Below are positions 1 to 10,394 of a stretch of 64,000 nt of DNA, piece by piece. Origin of the DNA: Sophora flavescens. Lineage: Eukaryota > Streptophyta > Magnoliopsida > Fabales > Fabaceae. The stretch spans positions 102,468,874 to 102,532,873 of the forward strand of contig CM061062.1 of NCBI GenBank assembly GCA_030762895.1, read 5' to 3'. Position 1 is the first letter of the stretch, and each line of letters begins with the position of its first letter. Both the position numbers and the translations under genes were made by a program. The notes below the pieces were generated by a model that searched no databases, was not told the origin of the DNA, and saw only the letters and a program-made list of their open reading frames with translations.

Positions 1-1209
1 TCAATGTTTTCCCCCTTTGGAACAATGTAATCCCCACATTCATTTACTTTAAACAATTGAGAATTCCATCATTCATGCAATCAGTAATTTGAGTTGAGGA
101 TCCAAGTTACACACAAAAGGGAGATCACCAATTTCAAACAATCGCCTTCCTCACAAGGGCATTTAATATTTCACTCATTCGCTCAATTTGTCTAGGCTAT
201 CAACTTTTCACTCGATTTCACATTTCAAGAGCACTTCCCATGAATTTGATTTTCATCTCAAAATAGTTCCCACGAAAACATGCATGCAACATCAAAAGGT
301 CTTTTAAAGGTTGTAATGGGGCCTTGCTAAAGGTAGGATATTCAAAGGTACTAGGCTTTACATCCCTAGGAATTAAGAGAGCATGAAACTATTTACCCTT
401 TGATTTTCACTCTAATTCCTTTTTTTTCCATTTTTTTTTCTTTTTGATGCTTTGGGTGACTACAGCCTCCTTCTTTTAATACCCTTTTTGACATTTTTGT
501 ACTTTTCTTCTTTTTTTTTCTTTTTGCCTTTGGCTCCAACCTTTATTATTTTTTTTTCTCAATCCCAAACAACACATCATATCCTTGTAGCCACCCCAAA
601 CTTAGTTTCTTTCAACCCTTCTCTTGCTAAGCTTCCATGCTCTCCTAATCCTAAGATTGGGTTAACATGGTTTTTCCAGATTTTTGGCTTATAACATAAG
701 GTCATCAAGAAACAATAGGCTTATTAGGCTCAATGTGGCTAACTAGGGAACATGCATTAGGGATGGTTCTTTTTAGGCCAAGTAGTTATTTCAAAGAAAG
801 TTGCCTAAATCATTTGATGCAACCATATAAACATGCAAACCATGAAGAGATTCAAGCAAATTCGGGAAAGTGCAGCTTAAAAGCGATTCACACAATTAAA
901 AACAATGTTGGAGGCTCAAATTCCTCACCTAGACATTTTTGCAAATTGCTTAACCGAGATACAATTCCTAGTGTGCACCCCTTCACCCCAAACTTATCAT
1001 AAATCATGCAATCACAATAAAATTTCTCAAAGTTCGATTTTCAATTTTTCACATGGGGATCAAATTTTCGATTCTCAAAACCTAGGGGGAAATCATCAAC
1101 AGTCAACATAATTCATGCAATACATCTATGCTAAATTTAATAAAATCCATTCAAGCTTACTGACATAAGACTCACACACATACGACTCAATTAAAAGGAA
1201 GCAAAATAA

Positions 1210-2244
1210 TTAAGAAGATAAAGGTTTAGAAAAACTCATGAAGGCGCTTCTACCGGGATGCCACTGCCTGTGATACAACGGCCAAGGAATGCTCAAATTG
1301 TAACGTAATCTTCCCAGATCCCATGGCATGCAGCATGAATGCGACAGTGAGCGCTTGACAATCATGGTGACTCCTTCAAGTGTGAAGGACTTTTCAATAT
1401 CTCCCAGGTCAAAGATGACCTCTTTATCAAAAAAGTCTTCCCAATAAAAATGGGGTTCAACCTCTTGGACTGGCCATAGTGCCTTCATATTTAAAGATGC
1501 AAAATCCAGTTTCTCAGGCAGAGGCTTGAACTCCATCGTTGGTTGTTTCACAGTGGGAGGTGGCAAACAAGTGGAGAGGATCACTGGTGCTGCTTCGACT
1601 TCTGCACAATTTTCACTCACTGCATTACCAAATCCATCACCTTCTATACATGCAGTAATCTCAACACACGCAGCAAAAAAGTCAGTGTTAGTACAATCAG
1701 CACATGAGTAAACATCATCAAAACCAGAAAAAGATGGAAAATCAGCAGCCGCGATCAAATCACAATAAGTGTCATCAACAATTTTAGAAGGCAACTCTAT
1801 TTGAAAAACAGAATGCTCATAAGAATTATTGCCAAGAATATCTATTTGCGAATCTGAATGCTCTTCACGGAGATGTTGTGATTGCAGTGCGGTCAAGGTG
1901 GAGGCAATGTGACCAATTTGAGTGGCCAAATTCTGAAGACTTGCTTCTGTCCTCTGTTGGAATTCAAGAGTGTGTTCTGCCATTTGTTGCACCAATTCTT
2001 CCAGACCGGGTTGGACTGGTGTGGGGTCAGGCTGATATTGATGCTGGCTTATTGTCAATTTATGCACCAAAGAAGCTAACTCATCCAAGCTGCCATGTTC
2101 TCCACCATGTTGGCCAGGATAGAAAAGTTGCACCTCATTCACTCCAATGATGCCAAAATCACTGCTAAACTCATATTCACCAGTAAGGTCAGGATAATAA
2201 ATGCATGATGGCTCATAATCAACATTAGGCATATAATTTTGCAT
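1210..2244 (-). CDS. gag/pol-derived ORF of element A (344 aa, internally deleted)
   Basis: The ORF opens about 100 nt after the primer-binding site, where gag normally starts. Residues about 60-125 form a Gln-rich coiled coil ending in TEASLQNLATQIGHIASTL, which resembles the segment before the protease in Athila-type gag-pro proteins. Residues about 238-255 (EFKPLPEKLDFASLN) resemble the linker just before reverse transcriptase in the same group. No protease, RT or integrase motif lies between or after them, so the ORF appears to be a patched remnant in which gag N-terminus, protease and RT were lost. It stays open over 1 kb, which suggests a recent copy or some constraint. The two family matches are from memory of the families. 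Function, if any, is unknown. Confidence 0.6.
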   Translation of the reverse strand: MQNYMPNVDYEPSCIYYPDLTGEYEFSSDFGIIGVNEVQLFYPGQHGGEHGSLDELASLVHKLTISQHQYQPDPTPVQPGLEELVQQMAEHTLEFQQRTEASLQNLATQIGHIASTLTALQSQHLREEHSDSQIDILGNNSYEHSVFQIELPSKIVDDTYCDLIAAADFPSFSGFDDVYSCADCTNTDFFAACVEITACIEGDGFGNAVSENCAEVEAAPVILSTCLPPPTVKQPTMEFKPLPEKLDFASLNMKALWPVQEVEPHFYWEDFFDKEVIFDLGDIEKSFTLEGVTMIVKRSLSHSCCMPWDLGRLRYNLSIPWPLYHRQWHPGRSAFMSFSKPLSS

Positions 2245-2340
2245 TTAATTATCTATGGGAAGTACTAAGATTCACAACCAGACTTAGTAGCCAGAACTAA
2301 TTCAGCAATGCATCAACAAATCTGTTAATAACAACAAGAG

Positions 2341-2358
2341 TCCCCAGCAACGGCGCCA
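2341..2358 (-). other. Primer-binding site of element A (tRNA-Asp)
   Basis: On the minus strand the site reads TGGCGCCGTTGCTGGGGA, complementary to the 3' end of plant tRNA-Asp with one change from the usual site. It lies 4 nt beyond the TG/CA LTR edge at 2363. This fixes the orientation of element A. Confidence 0.85.
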
Positions 2359-2362
2359 ATTT

Positions 2363-3541
2363 TGATCCGCTATCGCACACGGGTCAAAAACGAGTGATTG
2401 AAAAAAACTGTAGCTAAGGCACGACAACTCGAGTATCGTATCTCAAGTACTCTTTGATTGTTATCAACCTACAAATCGATTTGGGGGGTTTTTAGGTTTG
2501 AAGATTCAATTAAGAAAACAGTTAAGAAAACAGTGCAATTAAGTGATTATCAATAAGCTAGAACGATTAATCTACTGTTCGATTTCCCAACTATCATTGA
2601 TTCATATAATTTCCATGCCCTAAGCGGATTCTAATCCCTTTTCGATTGTAGCAACAATTAAACAAGCACAATTGAAACTACAAGATATATGTTCCTAATT
2701 TCCGAATTAAGCAAACGGATTGAAGCTCTAGTGAATGAAGCAAACACGATCAAACACACGCGAATTAAGCAAACACGATCAAGGTATAGGAACATATAGT
2801 CATCGAAATTAATCAATACTTATTCTATATAACTTGAATTAAGCAAACAAGACATATAGCATAATATTGAAAGGGAGAAGCAAATTGATTGGGAATTATA
2901 GAACCTCAAGTGTCGGTGGAAACCGATTACAGCAGATTAATCTCTGGTGATTAGTTCTCCATCACAAACATAATAAAAACCCTAGAAATAATTTGTAAAA
3001 TAGTCAAAAACTGTTCTCGTTCTGTCTGCCCTGATGCCTTTTTATAGATCAGGTACGCGTCACGGCCAGGCCGTGACCAATTCTGCCAAGGGCGCGGATT
3101 CAAATTCTAGTATGTCACGGCCGTGATGCTCATCACGGCCAGGCCGTGATCGCTTCTGTCCATGGGTGCTGATCTGTCACGGCCGTGACCTCCATCACGG
3201 CTAGGCCGTGATCAATTCTGATCTTCAGGGTCTCCTCATCACGCCCGTGATGGGTATCACGGCTGGGCCGTGATGCTTTCTGACTTTCAGGGTCTCCTCA
3301 TCACGCCCATGATGAGTATTACGGCTGGGTCGTGATCCTTTCTGACTTTCATGGTTAGCTCATCACGGCCGTGACCAGTGTCACGGCCTGGGCGTGATGG
3401 CTTCTGCTTCAAGTGTCCTTCCCTTTTTGCTCTTCTTATTAACCTGAAAATGTGAAGTAGCGGTAAATGCTTTATTTGACTCAAAATTAACTAAAATATC
3501 CTAAAACTACTTAAGAGACACAAAATGTTGCTTGAGGACAA
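2363..3541 (-). repeat. 5' LTR of element A
   Basis: On the plus strand it begins with TG next to the primer site. The last plausible CA is at 3540-3541, but the true end could be as far as about 3588. It contains a palindromic GC-rich minisatellite (3055-3405) in an otherwise AT-rich LTR. Confidence 0.6.
3055..3405. repeat. Palindromic GGCC minisatellite in LTR A
   Basis: About five to six tandem units of roughly 55-65 bp. Each is built from TCACGGCCGTGA-like palindromes, a second TCACGG-GGCCGTGA palindrome and a conserved TTCTG spacer. Close relatives occur at 50166-50392 and 54159-54473 (element D), and one unit lies inside every array LTR. Confidence 0.85.
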
Positions 3542-3588
3542 TTAAATCCAAATTTGGGCGAAAACGAGATTAAACTCGAATAAAAACC

Positions 3589-4146
3589 ATGGTCTTACTA
3601 GTTATAAAACTAGATGAGTCGGAGGCTTATCAGAGACCCACTAATAGAGTTCTGATTGACGGAGGAGCTGCTGTCAATTTGATGCCTAGGGCAATGTTTA
3701 AGAAGCTAGGAAAAGATCAGTCGAACTTAATTCCGACAGATATGGTCGTCACTGATTTCAATGGCAAAACGTCTCCATCAGATGGTGTTGTACTTCTCAA
3801 TATCCAGGTTGGCACTGTCGAGAGAATGACATTGTTCGTGATAATTCCAGCCAAATCAAGGTACAACTTATTACTTGGCAGGGATTGGATTCATGTCGTG
3901 GGAGCAATTCCTTCGACATTGCACCAGAAAATAATATTGTGGAATGAGCAAGATCAAGTGGAGATCGTAGAAGCAGACGAAAGCGCGTGTTACGCCCAGC
4001 AGTCACATGTGGATTTCAAAGTATATTCGCCAAATGTTAGACCCGTAACTGCCAATGAAGAGGTCATTGACAAAGATGCGTTAGAAGCAAGCCTTCTCAG
4101 TCAGTTATGCGTAAAGATAAAGGAAGAGGACGACAATGAGCTTTGA
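3589..4146 (+). pseudogene. Aspartic protease domain of element B
   Basis: This is a retropepsin-type protease that would cleave the gag-pol polyprotein. The active-site region reads VLIDGGAAVNLMP, where the usual DTG/DSG is DGG, a form seen in other Tat-type elements. The C-terminal LLLGRDWI matches the conserved glycine-rich flap of the fold. The ATG at 3589 is only the first Met after a stop at 3571; the real protein would be continuous with gag, which is absent. The frame ends at 4146 and RT continues in another frame, so there is a frameshift near 4130-4150. Confidence 0.8.
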
Positions 4147-6250
4147 ATCACAGCTGAGAAGATTATCGGCCTATATGGCCGACAGAGAAGTACACACTTC
4201 AGAGGGTGTGTTGGCAGATTGTATCATTGACGACGGCCCTTTGGGTTTTGAGAAAGGAGCCGAAGTTAAGAAAAACGTTGAAGTAGAAGATCCCCTGGAA
4301 GAAATAAATTTAGGGACGGAAGGAAAGAAAAGGCTCATTTTTGTCAGTGCTTTTCTGCCAGAGGATTACAAACAAAAACTTGTCAGATTAATTGCGGAGT
4401 ATAAAGATTGCTTTACATGGGACTACGATGAAATGCCTGGTTTAAGCAGAGATCTTGTTGAACACCGGCTGCCACTTAGAGAAGATTGCAAGCCTGTCAA
4501 ACAGGTAAGTAGAAGGTTTACTCCAGAGGTAGTGCATAAAATCAAAGAGGAAGTGCAAAGACTGCTTAAAGCAAAGTTCATTCGAACAACCAGGTATGTC
4601 GATTGACTTTCTAATGTAGTTCCTGTCATTAAAAAGAATAGCAAAATGAGGGTATGCATAGACATTAGGAATTTAAATATGGCTACCCCCAAAGATGAGT
4701 ATCTGATACCAATAGCCGACATGCTTGTCGACTCAGCATCAGGAAATGAAATTTTGAGTTGTATGGATCGCCATGCAGGTTATAATCAAATCTTTATAGC
4801 CGAAAAAGATGTGTCAAAGACTGCCTTCAAGTGTCCAGGAGCAATTGGGACATATGAATGGGTTCTCATGCCTTTCGGTTTAAAGAATGCAGGAGCCACC
4901 TATCAACGAGCAATGAACACGATTTTCCATGATGTGATTGGAAAGTTCATAGAAGTATATATTGATGACGTGGTTGTCAAATCCAAAACCAAATATGACC
5001 ACTTGGAGCACCTGAAGCAAGGGTTTGAAAGGATGAGAAGACACAACCTCAAAATGAACCCAGAGAAGTGTAGCTTCGGAGTGTCAGCTGCCAAATTTTT
5101 AGGCTTTCTAGTTCACAAAAAAGGAATTGAGGTGGACAAAAATAAAGCCAAAGCGGTTATGGAAGCCTCAGCACCGACAGATAAAAAGGAACTACAATCC
5201 TTCCTGGGAAAGGTTAACTTTCTAAGAAGGTTTATATCAAATCTGTCGGGAAGAACAAGAGTATTTGCACCGTTGGTCAAGTTGAAAGCAGAGCAAAGCT
5301 TCATATGGGAGCCTTGTCACCAAGAGGCTTTTGACCAGATCAAGCAATACCTAGTCAATCCACCGGTCATGATGCCAGCAGTGCCTCGTCGATCGTTGAA
5401 GTTGTACATATTAGCATCTGAAGACACTATAGGATGTCTATTGGCCCAGGATGATGATGATAATGTTGAAAGGGCCGTATATTATCTAAGCAGAGTCCTC
5501 AATGATGCTGAAAGAAGACATAGTGCAATAGAGAAGTTATGTCTAGCATTGTATTTTAATTATAAAAAACTTAAATATTATATTATGCCATGTAATGTAT
5601 TCGTTATTTCCAAAACTGATGTTATAAAGTATATGTTGTCAAAACCAGTCCTTAATGGACGTATCGGTAAATGGACGATTGCTTTGTCAGAATATTCTTT
5701 ACAATACGTACCATCTAAAGCTGTCAAAGGACAGGCAGTAGCTGACTTCTTGGTAGACCATCCAGGATTGGACGTGCCAGAAATAAATGTTGTCAATTTA
5801 CAACCCTGGAAACTTTATTTTGATGGATTAGGGCATCAAGGAGGTAGTGGAGTAGGAATCTTAATCGTGACTCCACAAGGAACTCCTACTAAGTTCATGT
5901 TTGAACTTAAGTATCCATGTTCCAACAATGAAGCTGAATATGAAGCTTTGATTGTCGGATTAGAGATACTAATAGAAATAAAAGCACGAAATGTGCATAT
6001 CTTTGGGGATTCTCAATTGGTTATCAAACAACTTACTCAAGAATATAAGTGTGTCAACTACAACTTGACAAAATATTGTATCGTAGCTAGTAAGTTAATG
6101 AAGAAATTCGATGACGTAATTGTCAAGTATATTCCCAGAAATTTAAATCAAGAGGCTAATGAGTTGGCTCAAATAGCCTCAGGTTACAAGATATCTCAAA
6201 AGACTTTATCAGGACTAATGGAAATCAGAGAATTATTATATCCATTATAA
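4136..6250 (+). pseudogene. Reverse transcriptase plus dual RNase H of element B
   Basis: One frame broken by a TGA at 4604-4606 (in a position normally Trp) and ending at TAA 6248-6250. RT motifs include the MPFGLKNAGATYQRAM block and the catalytic YIDD at 4958. The first RNase H follows around 5350-5760 and is degenerate. A second, archaeal-type RNase H starts with LYFDG near 5815 and has NNEAEYEAL and GDSQLV motifs supplying acidic residues. Two RNase H domains in tandem are characteristic of the Tat lineage. The product would copy the element's RNA into cDNA, but the internal stop makes this copy non-functional. Confidence 0.88.
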
Positions 6251-7552
6251 GAAGGATATATTTTTGTTAATAATGTAATTCTGCCTAATGACTGGAGGTT
6301 GCCAATAATTGAATATTTTGAAAATCCAAGTTAGAAGGTAGATAGGAAAATGAAATATAAGGCATTGAATTACACAATGCAAGGAGGACTGTTATATAAA
6401 AGGTATGTTGACGGGACTCTACACAAGTGCCTGAGTGAGCAAGATGTTTATTTGGCTTTATCAGAAGTCCATGAGGGCATATGTGGAGCCCATCAGGCAG
6501 GATACAAAATGAAATGGGTTCTTTGACGAAGTTTGTATTATTGACCAACTATGATTAAAGATTGCATTTTGTTTGCCAGGTCTTGTGAACAATGTCAGAA
6601 ACATGGCCATATACAAAATGTACCGGCCAGCGAATTGCATTCTATTGTCAAGCCTTGGCCATTCAGAGGGTGGACTTTGGATTTGATTGGTCGGATACAT
6701 CCTACTTCATCGAAAGGACGTCAATTCATTCTAATTAGAGTGGATTATTTTACCAAATGGGTGGAAGCAGTTTGCCTTAAAGCGGTTACCCAGCAAGACG
6801 TAATTGATTTTATTGAAAATCATATAGTTTGTCGATTTGGCATACCCCAAACGTTGACAACAGATCAAGGATCAGTATTCGTCGGTAAGAAAGTTGTGGA
6901 ATACACTGGTTCTAGGCATATAAAAATGCTCACGTCTACACCATACTATGCACAAGCTAATGGCCAAGTTGAGGTCATAAATAAGATCATTATTAGTCTT
7001 ATAAAAAAACATGTGGGTCGACAACTTAAGAATTGGCATAATACTCTTGATCAAATACTGTGGGCGTATAGAAATTCACCCAGGCAGGCGACAGGAACTT
7101 CACCATATCGGTTAACTTATGGACATGATCCTGTGTTGCCTGTCGAAATCAATCTTCAGTCTACTCGCATTCAAAGGCAAAATGACTTGCCTACCAGCCA
7201 ATACTGGAATACGATGCTAGACGAATTGGATGAATTAAGTGATGAAAGATTGATTGCATTAGAAAATTTGATTCGGCAAAAGGAAAGAATTGTAAAGTTC
7301 TATGATAGTCGAGTTAAGTTCAAATCATTTAAGGTAGATGATCTGGTGTGGAAAGTCATATTGCCCATGGATAAAAGTTGTCGAGAATATGGCAAATGGT
7401 CACCTAAATGGGAAGGACCATTTAGAATTGATAAAGCATTTTCTGGGAATGCTTATGCACTTGTCAATGTCGATACTGGCTCGAAAATTAAGTCAATTAA
7501 TGGCAAGTATTTGAAGGAATATAAACCGACAATGTTGGAAGTAAAAAATTGA
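6251..7552 (+). pseudogene. Integrase of element B
   Basis: Same frame as RT, with further stops at 6332, 6524 and 6542. The N-terminal zinc-binding HHCC motif is visible across the stops (VHEGICGAHQ, then CEQCQKHG). The DDE core is present as WTLDLIG, TTDQG and NGQVEVIN. From 6551 to 7552 the frame is open for 333 codons and ends with a C-terminal domain around WSPKWEGPFRI, typical of gypsy integrases. There is no chromodomain. Confidence 0.87.
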
Positions 7553-8494
7553 CAACGAAATGAAAATAAAGGAGAATATTCACTACAACGGAATAGAATG
7601 AGATATTGTCAAAAGCACAGATTATCAGTCTAAGCCATATAGAGATTGGCAATATGACAATATGTTATCAGAATACAAATTGTCAATCGAGGTTAATCTA
7701 GTCCTAAAGTCTAATACTATGCTAAGTTCGGCAGCATTTTATCTTCCTCCCTTCGACAATGCAGCAGTATAACCTAATTTGTTGAGGCTTCATTCCCCAT
7801 TTGATGAGGTTTCAGCTACTCCATCTGTCGAGGATGTGCAGAAACGCGGAGAAGGAGACGAGTGAAGCAGATCTCACCATCATTTAACCCAGAAGGTTGT
7901 AGTTGTTATGGTGCAATAAAGATGACACCAAGAGAGAACCACTACCTTTCAGGATGAAGATGATGGAACTAGAGCAAGATGCACTCGTTCCTTAATGAGA
8001 TCGACTTCTCCCCAGATGTGCAGCGAAGTTAGCTCTAGATGTTACGTTGGTTGCTGACCTCCACTGCATTTTTTACGTTGGTTATTGACCTTCACTAAGA
8101 ATATGACCACCAAAACAGAAACTTTGGTATGAGATCTTAAGGTAGTAAGTTCAGACTCCCATGGGGGAAGAAAGATGAATGAATGAGAGCCTTTTTTAGA
8201 TGGAAGCATATTATGTGAAATACTCAACTCTGAAATCGTTTGATTTGCAAACCTCATTATTTATAGTTGGTCCAAAGAGACAACGAATTTAATGCGAGTT
8301 GGTTTACCAAAGTTTCAAAACTTATTATGGCATTATGACGATTTGATAAGCATGAGTTATGAAGTTGATTGGAAACATGCAGTCAAATCAAACAGTAGAT
8401 AAATGTGCAGATAAGAAAAGAGACATTTTTTTATTAATCAACGATTGTCGAAAGTCACAAGATTAGAGTTTGACAAAGAAAAGAATTACAACTT

Positions 8495-9616
8495 TCAATT
8501 TTGGCCTAAGTTGAAATAAAAGGATAATTGATCCCATGCAAAGGAAAGGTCAGTCTTGTCAGCAGCAACAGCTTCATATTCAGGCTGTAATGCGCGGAGT
8601 TTGCCAACTACACTTTCAACTTTCCGGCCAAGTTGGATAGATTCGTCGTCAATAGCTTTGACTTTGTCTCTACTCTTTTCTAGAGCTTTGTCAAACTTGG
8701 CACATTTCAGATCTGTCAATTCAATCTCTGCCAAAAGTTTCTTCCGATACTCCAGGAGACTCTCTTTGGTATGAATTCCATTGGAAATGAGGTCAAGTTC
8801 CTTTTGTTTAGAAGTTTCCAGATCTTTGAACCGAGCTAAGAGATCATCTTTAATCTTTTCTTCCTCCTCATAAGAAGGAATGACGGAAGTCATCCTTTCT
8901 AACTTCCCAGAGAGTCGCTCCCATAATTGATAGATGGAGAGAAAGTGTGTACGGCTCGACATGGGGAGATTGGAATGGAGAGGATTGATCTCTTTGATGA
9001 ATTGAGACAACTCTTGTTGAATGCTAGCATCAGATAAAAGTGCATTAAAATAATTGTCAAGAAGAGCATGGAGATCATGCATAAGGTTGACGACTCGAGA
9101 ATCATTGGAGTCATGTTGAGTTGATGAAGAGTTGGTAGAAAGTGTTGATTCTTTTCGGCTTACTTCCGACAGCATATTAATCCAAGTGTTGAAGTGAAGA
9201 GCCGGTTTAGGATCAGGAGATTTCATGATTGGGGGTCTGATTGTAGGTGGAGAAGGAACTATAGGAATTGTTTCAGCCAGCAGGGCTTCTATGTCAATAT
9301 CCTCATCCGGAATTTCAATCATGACGGCAGTCTCAACTGGTGTGTCGGCTATGGAAGTTGGAGTGATTGAAATGTGATGATGAGAGGTGGGGGCATTTCT
9401 GGATTAGATTCGAGATGTTGAGGATCATCCGTCAGACCTCTAGTGTCGACAGTAGCGCTTCCTAAATTTCTGTCAACCTGTACCTCTAAATCAGATCGAT
9501 TCACTGGTTCGACAGTCTTGTTGACAATTTCTTGAATAGTCATTGAATCTTCAATCTGAAGAGATTTTTCCTGACATGAAGGAAAATGGGATATAAAAAT
9601 ATACATATACATATAC

Positions 9617-9658
<42 letters not shown>

Positions 9659-10230
9659 GAAGATGACAAGATCAGTGGAAATACCAGGTTAGAATCTGAA
9701 GACATCAAGTCAACATCAGCACTTGCCTTTTCAGTTACCGGGATAGTCTCGACGACTTTCCCTTTCTGTCAAAATAAGAATGAGAGGCTGTGAACAAATG
9801 GTATAATTTGATAGACCAATTTAATTTTTTTTACCTTGGATTGGTTGGAGAGAGAAGTGTTGGAGGAACTAACAACGATGTCTTGGACCTTAGATGCAGT
9901 AGAGGCTTTGGTGGCATCAGAGTCTGCCGAGATTGAAACACTTTTGGTAGACTTTGATTTTTTGGAAGGGAGGTCAGAAGTAGCAGCTTTCTCTTTTCTT
10001 TTCTTAGACCTTTTAATTGTTTGAGGATTAGAAACGGAAGCTTTGGTCGGTCGGGAGCTTTTATTGACAGTTTTGGCCGCCACAGGAATTACGTCTTCAT
10101 CTTCATCATCATCTTCGAGTGCTTTTTCAGTCAGTACATCAGATTTGGACTTACCAGGAAGAGGTTTGTCAAGCGAAATAGTTGTCAATAACAACATAAA
10201 TAAGTTGATTGTCAGCAAAAGTGAAAGAAT
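8495..10230 (-). pseudogene. 3' exons of the antisense gene of element B (basic and coiled-coil region)
   Basis: Minus-strand continuation of the plant-mobile-domain gene. About 10200-9835 encodes an acidic run followed by Lys/Ser-rich sequence with nuclear-signal-like clusters (KRSKKRKEK) and ends at a plausible splice donor (AAG/GTAA at 9835). About 9570-8495 encodes a Pro-rich stretch and then a long coiled coil rich in Glu, Lys and Leu, ending at 8495. The frame changes in a run of C residues near 9392, so this part is broken. An AT microsatellite (9600-9655) lies in the presumed intron. Exon limits are inferred from splice-like sites only. The cellular role of this protein class is unknown. 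Confidence 0.55.
9600..9655. repeat. AT-rich microsatellite (ATATAC then AT units)
   Basis: ATATAC hexamers run into pure AT dinucleotides. It lies in a presumed intron of the antisense gene of element B. Confidence 0.9.
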
Positions 10231-10394
10231 AAAAAAATGTTTGACGAGTAAATACCTGAATTACAAGTTAGAATTTGCGAATGGAATCCAAAGTCGTCAC
10301 CGGGTTGGAGAAACCGACGAGCAACGGTAAATGGATTTGGTTTTTCAAAAGGATCGATGTAAGCACTCACGCTTTCTAAAAAGAAAAAGTTACC

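Larger units (their letters stand above)
1..3541 (-). mobile_element. Element A: minus-strand non-autonomous Ty3/gypsy-type LTR retrotransposon, 5' portion
   Basis: Read on the minus strand this gives LTR (about 3541 down to 2363), tRNA-Asp primer site (2358-2341), a gag/pol-derived ORF (2244-1210) and a long non-coding stretch to the window edge. The non-coding part (1-1209) has the same order of blocks as the array units further right: a G/T-rich block preceding a long pyrimidine tract around 415-560, and short A-rich stretches. I see no further gene in it. The 3' LTR must lie left of the window. The right LTR limit is uncertain (3541 to about 3588) because it abuts truncated element B. Confidence 0.75.

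Noticed and set aside
452..1111. Plus-strand ORFs in the non-coding part of element A
   Set aside because: They run through a pyrimidine tract (poly-Phe/Leu) and lie antisense to the element; no domain or splice structure.
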